Shown here: positions 31,298 through 43,061 of the stretch, piece after piece | Layout: each line of letters opens with the position of its first letter | How positions within the stretch are numbered: position 1 is the first letter of the stretch | NCBI GenBank assembly: GCA_039619475.1 | Contig: CM077115.1 | Coordinates: forward strand, 538,688,315-538,752,314 | DNA length: 64,000 bases | Reading direction: 5' to 3' | DNA from: Icerya purchasi | Lineage: Eukaryota > Arthropoda > Insecta > Hemiptera > Monophlebidae | Notes under the pieces: model-generated | The model's database searches: none | Told to the model about the DNA's origin: nothing | The model's input: the letters and a program-made list of their open reading frames with translations, nothing else | Program-made: the position numbers and the translations under genes

Positions 31298-33560
31298 AGC
31301 GCCGCGAGTATTGTAGTTAAAAATTTTGAATGGGGCTAAAAATACGCACATACCCGTATATTTCTCTAGTTTGAAACATCCGGATTTCCAACATTAAAAC
31401 TGGACCCTCGGGGCGCCGAAAGCTCGAAATTTTGTAAAAAAATATTTTTTTTTTACAGGCATGCGATATATCGATGGAAAGATCGCTATTTGTCGGGAAG
31501 GAAACCGAATTTCATTTCCTTAACGAAACTTTCAAAGTTGCCGTAAAGTTCAAAAAAGCGCGAAAAATGACGTGTCCCCCCCTAGCTCCACGAATATTAC
31601 CGATAAAAATTTCAAACGCGATTAAAAATATGCCCTTCCACCTATATTTCTCTAGTTTGGAACATCCAAGTTTCCAGCTTTAAAATTGGACCCTCGGGGC
31701 GCCGAAAGCTCGAGATTTTGGAAAAAAATATTTTTTTTCTTAGACTTGTGATATATCATTAGAAAGGTCTTTATTAGTCGGGGACGAAACCGTATTTCAT
31801 TTTCTTAACCAAACTTTCAATGTTGCCGTAAAGTTCAAAAAAGCGTGAGCTCTAATTTGCAGCCCCCTCTTTGCGACGCGAGTATTATAGCTATACTTTT
31901 GGAACATGGTAGAAAATACATGACTCCATGTATATTTCTCTGATTTGAAACAACCGGCTCCCCAATTTTAGAATGATACCCGCGGGGCCCCGAAAATTAA
32001 AAATTTTGAAAAAAAAAATTTTTTTTCTTGTGTTTGTGATGTATCATTAGAAAGATTGCTAGTTTTCGGGAACGAAACGGTATTTTATTTTCTTAACGAA
32101 ACAGTCAAAGTTGCTGAAAAGTTCAAAAAAGCGCAAAAAATGACGTGTTAGCCGCCTATTGAAGCAAATATAACAGCTAAAAATTTTGTACACGGTTAAA
32201 AATATGCGCATCTACGTATATTTCAAACGCCCAGGTTTCCAGTTGTAAAATTAGACCCTCAAGGCGCCGAAAGTTCAAAATTTTGAAAAAAAATATTTTT
32301 TCCCCCAGGTTGTGATCTATTATTAGAAAGATCACTATTCGTCATTAACGAAACCGTATTTCCTTTTCTTAACGAAATTTTCCAATTTGCTGAAAAGTTC
32401 AAAAAAGCTCGAGCTCTAATTTGTAGCCCCCTCTTTGCGACGCGAGTATTATAGCTATTAATTTGGAACAAGGTAGAAAATATGCAACTTTACGTATATT
32501 TCTCTAGTTTTGGACATCCAGGTTTCCAGCTTTAAAATTAAACCCTACGGGCGCCGAAAGCTCCAAATTTTTAAAAAATATATTTTTTTGCCCGAGCTTG
32601 TGATATATCACTAGAAAGATCGCTATTTGTCTGGAACGAAGCCGTATTTGATTTTCTTAGCAAAACTTTCAAAGTTGCCGAAAAGTTCAAAAAAACAAAA
32701 ACAATTACGTGTCTCCCCCCTACCTCCAGGAATATTGCAGGTAAAAATTTTGAACGCGGCTAAAAACGTGCGCATCCCCTTATATTTCTCTAGTTTGGAA
32801 CATATGGATTTCCAGTTTTAAAATTGGACCCTTGGAGCGTCGAAAGTTCGAAATTTTGAAGAAAATTTTTTTTTTTTCTAAGGCATGTTATATACCGTTG
32901 GAAAGATCGCTATCTGTCGGGAAAGAGACCGTATTTCATTTTCTTAACAGAACTTTCAAAGTTTGCCGAAAAGTTCGAAAAAGCGCGAGAATTGATTTGT
33001 GACGCGAGTATTATAGCTAAAAATTTTTAGGAAAGTAGAAATTATGGGCATCCATGTATATTTCTCTGGTTTAGAACATCTAAGTTTCCAACTTTAAAAT
33101 TAGTGTCTTGGAGCTCTGTAAGCTCGAAATTTTGTAAAAAAAAATTTTTTTTCAAGTGCATCATTAATGGAAAGAGCGCTATTTTTTGGGAACAGACCGG
33201 TATTTCATTTTCTTAACGAAACTGTTTGAAATTTACTAAAAGTTCATAAAATTGTGAAAAATAACCTGTAGCTCCGCTTGTAATTTATGTATTGTAGTTC
33301 AAGATTTGAACAAGGTTAAAAAAATGTGCGCCCCTGTTTATTTATTTACTTTGGAACATCTGGGTTTCCATCTTAAAATTCGGAACCTTAAGCACTGAAA
33401 GCTCGAAAGTTTCAAAAATATCTCTTTTCCGGTCACGATCGATAGAAAGATCGTTATTTGTCGAGAACGAAATTTCCTTAACCAAAATTTCAAATCTTGA
33501 TATTCTAAACGAGGAATATATGTCGAAGAGCATATGATTAACCGTGTTCATAATTTTTAG
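31298..33560 (+). repeat. ~287-bp tandem array inside copy C (about eight units)
   Basis: Unit starts lie near 31298, 31580, 31870, 32155, 32440, 32730, 33000 and 33270. The first ~930 bases of the element match copy A almost base for base, after which the unit order differs. Recurrent open frames (for example 31474-31683) are repeat by-products. Confidence 0.8.
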
Positions 33561-33892
33561 CTATAATACTCGCGGCGCTAGAGGGGAGGGACTATTTGAA
33601 TTTTTTGGCAACTTTAAAAGTTTCTAAATACGGTTCGGAATTATGTTTAGAGACTCCCGTGGAAATGTCGTACGAATTTCGACTGTTACTGGTTGAATAT
33701 CGGATGGTAACATTATCTGTTGAAAGTTAATATCCGCACGAACGGCTAATATTATTTCCGGGATTGGATGTGATATAACCGAGAGATTTAGACGTGTTAC
33801 ACTGCGTTCTTTTATTATTCCTATCGTATAATAATTATTAGTTCGATTGTTTATCGTCGTTTTCTCGTTCGGCGCCGGGATCTCGCCGGGTA

Positions 33893-35347
33893 ATGTTAAG
33901 TGCGAATGGTCCGGGTTTACCCGCCCAAGCGATAAATAACGAACGCTCAGATCTTTCGACCAGTACCACTAACACCAGTAACCAACTCTCATCGCTAAAT
34001 GCCGGTAAGATCGATTCAATTATTACTACTAACATGCTTGTTCCGTCATTTAACAAAAATGATACTAACAATGACAACGTTATAACTCTACGCAATGTAG
34101 ACAAGGCCAACAATACCTGGCAGTTAGTTAGACGAAAACGTCCTTCTCCTTCCTCGCCGCCGCATACATCGAGTGAATTTAAACGCTCAACGGCTCCGAA
34201 GCTAAAAACCAGAAATCGGTATCAACCGTTTATGTACTTAAACGATGACGACAACCACGAAAACACAGAAGGAGATAATGAAACAGCAGATGCAAACGCG
34301 ATGCCACTCGATAACCAGACATCGAACAACGCTGATGGTAACGATAAACAGAAACGAAACTCATCGCCACCGACTAACAAATTTACGACGCCTCCGCCGA
34401 TTTTAGTAAAAGACGTTAAAAATTATGCAGCATTCACCAAGTCTTTAATAAGTTTGACAAATGTCAAATTTACATTGAAATCAACAAACACCGGTATTAC
34501 TATAAAACCAAGCTCGCCAGCTTGTTATCGCGCACTGACAAAAGCCCTCCAACAAAATCAATACAAATTTTATACTTTTCAACTATCAGAAGATAGAGCT
34601 TTTCGTGTCATTTTAAAAAATCTTCATCATACAACTAGTTGCGAAGAAATCACGCAAGCATTACAAAATCTAGGTTTCTCTGTTCGTTCTGTATCCAACA
34701 TAATAAGCAGAAGAACAAAATCTCCGCTACCGATGTTCTTTGTAGATCTCAACAAATCTTCAAAAAATTCAGAAATTTTTAAATTAAAACATTTATTACA
34801 TACAGTCGTAATCATTGAAGAACCGCGAGTAACTAGGCAATTACTCCAGTGCATGCGTTGTCAAAATTTTGGACACACGAAAACTTATTGTAATCTTCCA
34901 CCTCGATGTGTGAAATGCAGCGGTAAACACATAACCGCTGACTGTCCTAAAACATCCGAAGAAAAACCGATATGTCTTTTCTGTCGTGGCGAACACCCTG
35001 CCAACTATAAAGGATGTGAATATTACCAACAAGAATATAGTAAAAAATTTAAACAGAGTGCAATAAGTAGAACTCTCGAAGCTTCATCATTTAATTTGGC
35101 GGACACCAGCACGTTTCCACCCATCCATAAGCAATTACCATCAACTTCGTACTCCAATGCTGCTAAAAAATATACCTCGTCTTTTCCTCCGTCTGCATCA
35201 TCAGTAGTATACAATAACAATGCTCCACAACATACAACCGAACAAAAAGGAATTAACGAAACATTAACTTCCTTTCTTAATGAATTTCGAAATTTACTAT
35301 CACCATTAATATCCATGTTAACCAAACTTATGGACAAATTATTATGA
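33893..35347 (+). CDS. Jockey-like gag (ORF1) with three CCHC zinc knuckles
   Basis: 484 residues from ATG 33893. The N-terminal ~160 residues are Asn/Thr/Ser-rich and low in complexity. A central RRM-like region follows (VKNYAAFTKSLISLTNVKF to YTFQLSEDRAFRVILKNLHH). The knuckles are CMRCQNFGHTKTYC, CVKCSGKHITADC and CLFCRGEHPANYKGC, near residues 320-375. The protein binds element RNA and forms the retrotransposition particle with pol. Its TGA overlaps the pol ATG by four bases (ATGA, 35344-35347), so pol is probably translated by reinitiation or coupling. The frame is intact. Confidence 0.92.
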   Translation: MLSANGPGLPAQAINNERSDLSTSTTNTSNQLSSLNAGKIDSIITTNMLVPSFNKNDTNNDNVITLRNVDKANNTWQLVRRKRPSPSSPPHTSSEFKRSTAPKLKTRNRYQPFMYLNDDDNHENTEGDNETADANAMPLDNQTSNNADGNDKQKRNSSPPTNKFTTPPPILVKDVKNYAAFTKSLISLTNVKFTLKSTNTGITIKPSSPACYRALTKALQQNQYKFYTFQLSEDRAFRVILKNLHHTTSCEEITQALQNLGFSVRSVSNIISRRTKSPLPMFFVDLNKSSKNSEIFKLKHLLHTVVIIEEPRVTRQLLQCMRCQNFGHTKTYCNLPPRCVKCSGKHITADCPKTSEEKPICLFCRGEHPANYKGCEYYQQEYSKKFKQSAISRTLEASSFNLADTSTFPPIHKQLPSTSYSNAAKKYTSSFPPSASSVVYNNNAPQHTTEQKGINETLTSFLNEFRNLLSPLISMLTKLMDKLL

Positions 35348-38051
35348 ATTTGAGCCCTATAAGTACAAATTCATTAACAGTAGTATTATGGAATGCTAAT
35401 GGGATTCAACAGACGAAACATGAACTACAGTACTTCTTACAGACCAAAAGAATCGATATTGCCCTACTAATGGAAACTCATGTCGTTCATCCAGCGAGCC
35501 TTGAGTTACTAAATTACAGATGCTATCAGGGAACACACCCTTCTGGTACAGCAATGGGAGGTGTTGCTGTACTCGTCAAAAAGAGCATTGACCATCATCT
35601 ACACTTCGTCCGCCGAACAGAGGCCTACCAAGCTGTTGCAATTAAAATAAAAACGACTTTTAATGAAACAGTAACTGTCACATCGGTTTATTGCCACCCA
35701 AGGTATTACATACCGAATCAGGAACTCACGGAACTATTTCATCGCCAAGGCAGCAAATTCATTTGTGGAGGTGACTACAACGCAAAACACCCTCACTGGG
35801 GATCAAGAGTTCCAAATAAACGTGGAGCGCAACTCTTCCAGCTGAATAGAGGGCTACGCCTCGATGTTGTTTCACCATTTACACCTACCTACTGGCCAAA
35901 GCATACCAACCGACTGCCAGATGTGCTAGACTTTTATTTCAATAAAGGATTAAATAATCTACACAACAACTGCTGTACAATCGCAGCCTTGTCATTTGAT
36001 CACGTACCAGTCTTACAAGTCCTAGACACAATTCCGCTACATACAAAACTAGACAGTCGATTAACAAATAAATCTACTGATTGGAACAAATTTGAGAATA
36101 TAATAGATAACCAAGTGAACTTAAATGTAAAACTAAAATCACAGCACGATATTGATACTGCCGTTAATTATCTAACCGATATAATACAGGATTGCGCTAG
36201 GCAATCAACACGGCCTGCAAAGTCCAGTGCTAACACTAGCAGTATATTGCCCATTGAAATACGTGAGCTAATTGCCAAAAGAAGAAAAGCGCGCAAAAAG
36301 TGGCAACATAATAGATACCCATCAAATTACCAAACATACCGGAAATTTTGCAGCCAACTAACGAAAACCATAGCACACTACAAAAATGAGCGTTATACTC
36401 ATTACCTTTCCACCCTAACTAATGCCGATGGCTCAATCTGGAAAGCAGCGAAAGTACTAACAAAGAAATGTGTTCCATCTTGTCATATTAAAAAAACAAA
36501 TACAATGTGGGCCAGAACAGATGACGAAAAGGTTAATACTTTTGCCGACTATCTCGAAAATATATTTCAACCTCCTCCTATGGAAAATCCACAACACACG
36601 CAGGAAGTTATACAGTGTAACAATAACGTCATGCAGTATTGTCAAAATTACACATATATTACACCAAATCAGCTTCGTACGTGCATCAAAAGTTTGCGAA
36701 ATAATAAAGCTCCGGGAGAAGATGGAATAACAAATGATATCTTGAAGCATCTACCAAAAAGAGGATCTTTACTACTTTTATATATATGTACAATTCTATG
36801 CTCCGGCTATCGTACTTTCCGACTAGATGGAAAAAATCGCTAACTATACTTATCCATAAACCTGGGAAGCCAGTTACAGATGTCTCATCCTATAGACCGA
36901 TAAGTTTACTGGATACATTTGGAAAAGTGTTCGAAAAATTAATTCAACCACTTCTTTTTAATATGGCAAATGCCTATCTTCCAAATCATCAGTTCGGGTT
37001 CAGACCAAAGCATTCAGCTATTCATCAATGTCACAGGCTCGTTGATGCAATTGAGTCAGTCTTACAGCGTGGAATGTATTGCTCGGCAGTGTTCCTTGAT
37101 GTAGCCAAAGCTTTTGATCGTGTTTGGCACGACGGTTTGCTATACAAAGCCCAGAAGATTTTCCCGATTGAAATATATCATCTGCTGAGGTCTTATTTAA
37201 GCGGTAGATCATTTCAAATAAAAATAAATGGCGTCTTGTCCAGCGAGCGTCAGATATTAGCATCGGTACCTCAAGGGAGCGTTCTTGGCCCGCTTCTTTA
37301 TAACATCTATACAGCTGACCTACCGACTACAATGTTTACATTACAAGCTTCATTTGCGGATGACATTGCTATACTAGCTGCGCACGAAGATCGTCATGAA
37401 GCTTCAAGGTACATTCAACATCATTTATCGTTACTACAAAATTGGGCTCTCAACTGGAGGATCGAAATTAATGAACAAAAATCTTCACATATCACGTTCA
37501 CAAATAACCAAGAAACATGTCCTCCAGTTACTTATAACAGCTGTAAAATGCCGCAGATACAATCAGTTAAATATTTGGGATTAACCTTTGACAAACGCTT
37601 AGTATGGAATCTGCATGTAATTAATACAAAGAAAAAATTGAAGTCGCTACTGAGACAATTATATCCACTAATAGGAAGAAAATCCAAACTCAGTCTGAAC
37701 AATAAAATGTTATTGTATAACACCATCATAGCTCCTGTCTGGAAATACGGTTTAGAAATATATGGATCAGCCGCAAAAACGCATCTCAAAAAAATACAGT
37801 CGTTCCAGTCGAAGATACTGAGGATAATAACCAATGCGCCTTATTATGTTCGTAATACTATAATCGAGAATGATCTCAACGTTCCTTCAGTGTTGGCGAT
37901 ATACAAGCAGCAATATACCAAAATGCATGCGGCATTCAGCTATAATTTAAACCCATTAATATCGCGTATGAAAACTACCGGTCTTCCTGACAACCCCGTC
38001 AGACGACTAAAGAAAAAACAATGCAGAGATGCGCTTACCGCTCATTATTAA
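35344..38051 (+). pseudogene. Jockey-like pol (ORF2): endonuclease + RT, one frameshift
   Basis: The first part (35344-36843) has an APE-type endonuclease: VLWNANGIQQTK, LLMETHVV, GGDYNAKHPHWGSR and SFDHVPVL near residue 220. Next are a linker and RT fingers (NNKAPGEDGITNDIL). The frame then shifts in a TATATATG tract near 36785. The second part (open to 38051) has SYRPISLLDTFGKVFEKL, HQFGFRPKHS, FLDVAKAFDRVWHDGLL, SVPQGSVLGPLLYNIY, the catalytic SFADDIAILA, and VKYLGLTFDKRLVW. It ends KKKQCRDALTAHY with no RNase H. One indel is the only visible break, so this is a young copy. Confidence 0.9.
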
Positions 38052-38235
38052 TATTAAAGATAATACCAAAACGCTCAAAAAAAAAAAAAAAAAAATGGAA
38101 AACTAATCTATGACTAGCGGCTTCATCTGTTGGGATGCGCCGTTATCTAGGACACTTAAAATAACTAATGATCACTTGCGTTGATGACCTATGAGTCGGT
38201 ATGCAAAAAAAAAAAAAAAAAAAAAAATTATTTCC

Positions 38236-39454
38236 CCATGCGCACAACTAGCAAGCACCGGATTTGATTCAAGAACTTTATAGTTTTTTAGTTGTAAATG
38301 TTGGTTTTGTTTTAAATAGGTTTCTGGAATGCAAGGAATAAACGAGTTTGTTAATCGGTGTTATTTTTCTTTTGGCTTTATCGGAGTACAAGACTGCAGC
38401 GGTTTTTAGAATTTGGTTCGGATCGTTATAATTTGCGTTAGTAGTGTTAGTACGAGGGCTAAGAAACGGAACGGGATCGCAGGTTTCGGTTTCGTTATTT
38501 TCATTACGGCGTGTGTTAGTGTTGTTATGAACTGTAATGAAAGGAACGGGCTCACCGCATCATTATTTAGGTGGTACGTCCGCCTGATGAAAAACAGATG
38601 CGAATAGTATTTCGATTTGTTAAACAATTGAACGCACTATGCTAGTAAATAAATAAAAAAAAATATTTAATAATGGTCTAACGTATTGAGAGAGTCGAAA
38701 GAAAAAACCGAATTGTTAAAAAATCATCTCAGTAGTCTTTGTCACATCGCGGAACTATATCGACCTTTTTTAGTAAAGTAATCAGTTCGTCTTGCAACCG
38801 AAAGAAATTTGATAACAAAGTAACCAAATCGCCTCGAAATTCGGTTTTCAAATTAGTGACATTTACAAAATTCGTAAACTATAATTTCGATTAAGTGTGT
38901 CTCTCCGTCCCATTCGCCCAGAATCCAGGACGCAGTCACCGACGTACACCAACCTGCCAGCAGGGAGCACCAGCATTCTAGCAGCCGCAGCAGAGTGATA
39001 CGTAACATTAATATTATTTCTAATTTTTATGTATTTATTAAATGTCTTTAACGGTCGGCTATCTAAGAAAGATAGTTGTAGGGATTAACAAAATAACACA
39101 TTTTAAAAAATCATAAAACCTTAATATTAGTATTATTAAATCTAAACCAATAAGTTAAAAAAATAAATAAAAATTAAATAAATAAAAAAAAAGGATTTAA
39201 TTAATTTTTCTTCACAACCATTACATTGCACTTCAAATTAGTCTAAGCCTTCGATTCAAATTAGTATTTTGCTTTACTGTTTTAAATTATTGTTAGAAAA
39301 GATCTCTGAAATTTATTAACATATTAAATTAAAATAATAAAATAAAAATGGAAGTTTATTCAAACAAATTTTCTTACATACTAAATAATTATAGTTATTG
39401 TTAACTTTCATCCGGAATCCTCAGCGCATGAAACCTTATGCTTGACTGAACTTG
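38236..39454 (+). repeat. Right part of rolling-circle-like copy C to its first 3' end
   Basis: It matches the single-copy right halves of copies A and B, including the ~64-codon + frame (38413-38607). The subterminal repeat has one change (CCGGAATCC for ACGGAATCC) and the hairpin one mismatch (CTTATG for CTCATG). This end is therefore the more decayed of the two. Confidence 0.8.
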
Positions 39455-40236
39455 TTTAAACTTTAAATTGTTGTAATTTCTGTACTATTTGTGGTATCAA
39501 TGTGAAACAAAGCTTAGACGTGTGTACACGATGATTGCGTAGTGCGGTATTTGCAGTACATTTTCTTCGGCTCGTTTTTTACATGCCTCAGTTTACTAAC
39601 AGCGGAACTGGAAGCGATCATCGGTCGCGTTTTTACTGCTTTGCAGTCCGTAAAATTACTACAGTAGAAGCTATACCGGCTCATTTGTCACTGATGTTTC
39701 AGTCTGTTAAAGTGCAAACACTTCCGAAATTGAGGCTACATACAATTATTGAAACACTTCCACTAATTAGTATTAGTTCATTAAGTAATCAATAAAAAAT
39801 TAATATTATTCAAAACGATAAACCAACGCCTGGTTTAGCAAATTCGATTACAAAATCAAAAAAATGTAAAATATTCTCTTCCATAATTTATCAAACTTTT
39901 CTATATATATGTAAAATATTTAACTGTCATTTTCAAACAAATTTATGCGCAACAATTCCCCATGATTATTGTGAGAAGATAAAAAATTGTTCTGTTGGGC
40001 TTGCCCTTTATTTAAGCAGGAAAAAAAATGTATGGAATGCAAATGGCTTTGACTTGATTCAGTTTTTGAGGAAAAACAGAAAACTATCACGAAAAAGCAA
40101 AAACAAATCTGTCTAATAATAGGTTTAATGATGTAACAAAAATTAAAATTTTTAAATCTCTTAAACACAAAAAAACTTCTTAAATTTCCAATAAAATTTT
40201 CGGGAAAAACACTTTAAATTCAAAACAGAATTACGG
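39455..40236. other. Foreign ~780-bp segment between the two 3' ends of copy C
   Basis: This segment is absent from copies A and B. It holds a + frame (39580-39795, ATG, MPQFTNSGTGSDHRSRFYC) of unknown identity. From about 40143 to 40248 it carries the reverse complement of a dispersed repeat also present at 55605-55712 (shared words CTCTTAAACACAAAAAAAC and AACAGAATTACGGAAA). It looks like flanking DNA picked up beyond the original 3' terminus. Confidence 0.6.
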
Positions 40237-40435
40237 AAAAATTAGTATTTTGCTTTACTGTTTTTAATTATTGTTAGAAAATATCTCTGAAATTTATTAA
40301 CATATTAAATTAAAATAATAAAATAAAAATGGAAGTTTATTCAAACAAATTTTCTTACATACTAAATAATTATAGGTATTGTTAACTTTCATACGGAATC
40401 CTCAGCGCATGAAACCTCATGCTTGACTAAACTTG
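40237..40435 (+). repeat. Second, intact 3' terminus of copy C
   Basis: About 200 bases nearly identical to 39263-39454, ending TACGGAATCCTCAGCGCATG, AAACCTCATGC and TTGACTAAACTTG, followed directly by T-run and LTR-C sequence. It marks the true boundary of the inserted unit. Confidence 0.85.
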
Positions 40436-41395
40436 TTTTTTTATGCACATATTTTATTATTAGGCAAAATGTGAATTCGGCCCATCAGTTCTCGCTTCTA
40501 GTGATGGGCGATTATGAATGATTTTGATAATCGAGTGATGTAATAATCGGTGAATTAATAATCGATTATAAAATTAGTAGTTGAATGATATTAATAATCG
40601 AATGATGACTACTAATCATTTGATAATGTGTATTCATTGGTTTTATTAGTAATAGATTAGTAGTCGATTATTAGTAGTACAGCATTCATGATACACATTA
40701 GTAACAACTAACAAGAAAGTAGATTATTAGTAACACATCATTCATGATAGGCATTAGTAGCAAGAAAGTAGATTATTAGTAGTACACGTCTTTTGGAGTA
40801 ATTATTAGTAGCGGTTATTTTAAGTTTGTTAAAAATTTAACTGTAATGTATAAAATATACTATTTTTTATTTATCTTTTGTGGTTATTGTAATTGCATAT
40901 ATTCTGTAAGTAGACTTATTTCCTTGCTTAATTAAAAAACTTAGGGCTATATTACATGAGGTAAACATGGCTAATCATATTTTTTTGAAGATTACAGCAA
41001 TTATGATGAAATAAATGTTAAGTAACTCGCTTTTACTTTGTTCATCTATGAAAAAATTGTTAAAAAAATAGTGTGTTCCATTTTTATTTCAGATCTTTTA
41101 AAAAATGCTGCTTTTTAAACATTATGCATGAAATTGCCTTTTAAATTTTTAAATTATGTACGGTATTGTTATGATCGTTTATTTTATTTGTAAAAAAAAA
41201 ATAACAATTTTGTACAATCTATAATTGTAAATGGTAACATATTAGGTTTAAATTTTTTTTTTTATTTTTCTTCCGCGAGTGTGCGACTAGCCTTGTGGGC
41301 TATCTAGCACTTGGCGTGTAAGTGGTGATAATTTGTGGAAACTCCTATCCAGCGATATGAGTTTCATCTGGTATCCGGCTTAATATATTTGAACC

Positions 41396-43061
41396 CTATA
41401 GTAAGTCCGTTGGCTTCATCCGCTTCAAGCGTCTGATTTCATTGGAATTATCCAGTAATGCAACGGCCAGGCTATTTGTGTGGCGTCCTAATTTTCGACC
41501 GTACAGTTTTGCAACTTTTTTGATTTCTTCACTGATTGTACTTATATGCACATCTGTATGTAATGTATGATTGGTAATGTACCACGGGGCATCTGTAATT
41601 TCTCTCAGGATTTTATTTTGGAAACGTTGTATCTGCGCAATGTTACTCGGCTTAGCACATCCCCAGAGTTGACATCCGTATGTCCAGATTGGTTTCAATA
41701 TTTGTTTATATAGTAGTACTTTGTTTTCCAGTGACAGTTCTGATTTCCTTCGCAAAAGCCACAGTAGGTTTCTATATTTCAAGTTCATTTCATTCCTTTT
41801 CTTTTCTATGTGTGTCTTCCAAGTTAATTTTTTATCTAAGTGAATTCCGAGGTATTTTACTGTTTCTTTAATAGGTATAACCTTACTGTTAATATAAATA
41901 TCCGATATATTACAGTTCTTCTTATTTGTAAACGTTATATGTGCAGATTTATCCTCATTGATCACTATACGCCATCGTTTGAACCATGTTGACAAACTAT
42001 TGACAGCTGATTGCAGATTATTATTGATAGTTTCTACTGAGATGCCTGTACATAAAATTGCAGTGTCATCTGCAAAAGTGGCCATTTCTGTTTCATCTGG
42101 TACAGGAATATCGGAAGTGTATATTAAGTATAGTACTGGTCCCAGTGTACTGCCCTGCGGCACACCTGCTTGGATCTGGTGGAGCTCCGATTCTGCTTCC
42201 CCGTATTTAACAGAAAAATACCTTTCACTTAAGTAGGATTTTAATAATTCAAAGAATTGGTATGGGAGGTTGCAGTGAATTTTATGCAGTAATCCCTCAT
42301 GCCATACTTTGTCGAACGCTTGTTTAATATCAAGGAATACGGCATCACATACTTTTTTGGTTTCTAAGGATTCTTCTATTATGTTGACTATGCGATGTAT
42401 TTGCTCTATAGTACCATGTCCCGTTCGAAGTCCAAACTGGTGCTCTGGTATCAAATTTCTGTCGTTTAAGAATGGCTTCATTCTTTTTAGTAATAGTTTT
42501 TCATATAATTTTGAGAGAACAGGAAGTAGTGCTATTGGACGATACGATGCAAGTTCTTCGGCGGGTTTTTGGGGTTTTTTGATCATAACAACTTGTGAAA
42601 ATTTAAGCTGAAGAGGAAAATATCTTATACGAATTATAGCATTAAAAATGTAGGTCAACAGAATTAATCCTTTCCGTGGTAACTCTTTTAGTATTTTTGA
42701 AGTTATTAAGTCATACCCAGGAGCCTTATTTGGGTTCATAGTTTTGATTATTGATTTGATTTCGCCAGGAGATGTAATTTTAATATTGTTGCTTTGATTT
42801 ATGTTACACAGGAGTGACGGTAAACAATCTGTTCCAGAGTGAGGTTGAAATACATTAGTTAAGTAGTCACCAAATTCTTCTGCCTTTTCTTGATCACATC
42901 GAGCCCATTTTCCATTTGCGTTTCTTATCGGATGTGATATTTCTGTTGGTCTTTTTAATCTTTTTGCTGCTTTCCAGAGAGAGTAATTATTTTGTTGAAG
43001 AGGTGACAAATTTATCAAATAATCTTTAAATGATTTATTTTTTAAGTTCTGTAATAAATGC
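41396..43061 (-). CDS. Jockey-like pol, reverse transcriptase part
   Basis: The frame is open from the LTR insertion point to TAG 41396. It begins at the LLQNLKNKSF linker and continues YSLWKAAKRLKRP, NPNKAPGYDLITSKIL (RT motif 0), SYRPIALLPVLSKLYEKLL, EHQFGLRTGHGT, FLDIKQAFDKVWHEGLLHK, QAGVPQGSTLGPVLYLIY and the catalytic ATFADDTAILC. It then runs YLGIHLDKKLTWKTH and ends RRLKRMKPTDLL. No RNase H follows, as expected for Jockey. The apparent extension upstream of 43061 reads LTR sequence. Confidence 0.88.

Larger units (their letters stand above)
33760..38226 (+). mobile_element. Jockey-like LINE, full length, nested in copy C
   Basis: A 5' UTR (~130 bp) is followed by gag (33893-35347), pol (35344-38051), a 3' UTR with an internal A-run (38077-38095) and a terminal A-run ending at 38226. 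The target duplication ATTATTTCC is at 33751-33759 and 38227-38235. Copy A shows the uninterrupted CTAATATTATTCC at this point. It has endonuclease and RT but no RNase H, and three CCHC knuckles in gag, as in the Jockey clade. Confidence 0.92.
30891..40435 (+). mobile_element. Rolling-circle-like (HINE-type) element copy C with doubled 3' end
   Basis: The left end is AGGATTCCGTA at 30891. The tandem array spans about 31298-33560. A Jockey-like LINE (33760-38226) interrupts the single-copy part. A first 3' end occurs at 39416-39454 (degraded CCGGAATCCT, hairpin, TTGACTGAACTTG) and a second, intact one at 40391-40435. Alignment with LTR-C copy 1 shows the host LTR resuming only after the second end, so the inserted unit is about 5.07 kb without the LINE, against about 4.1 kb to the first end. 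The extra segment is 39455-40435. Confidence 0.8.
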
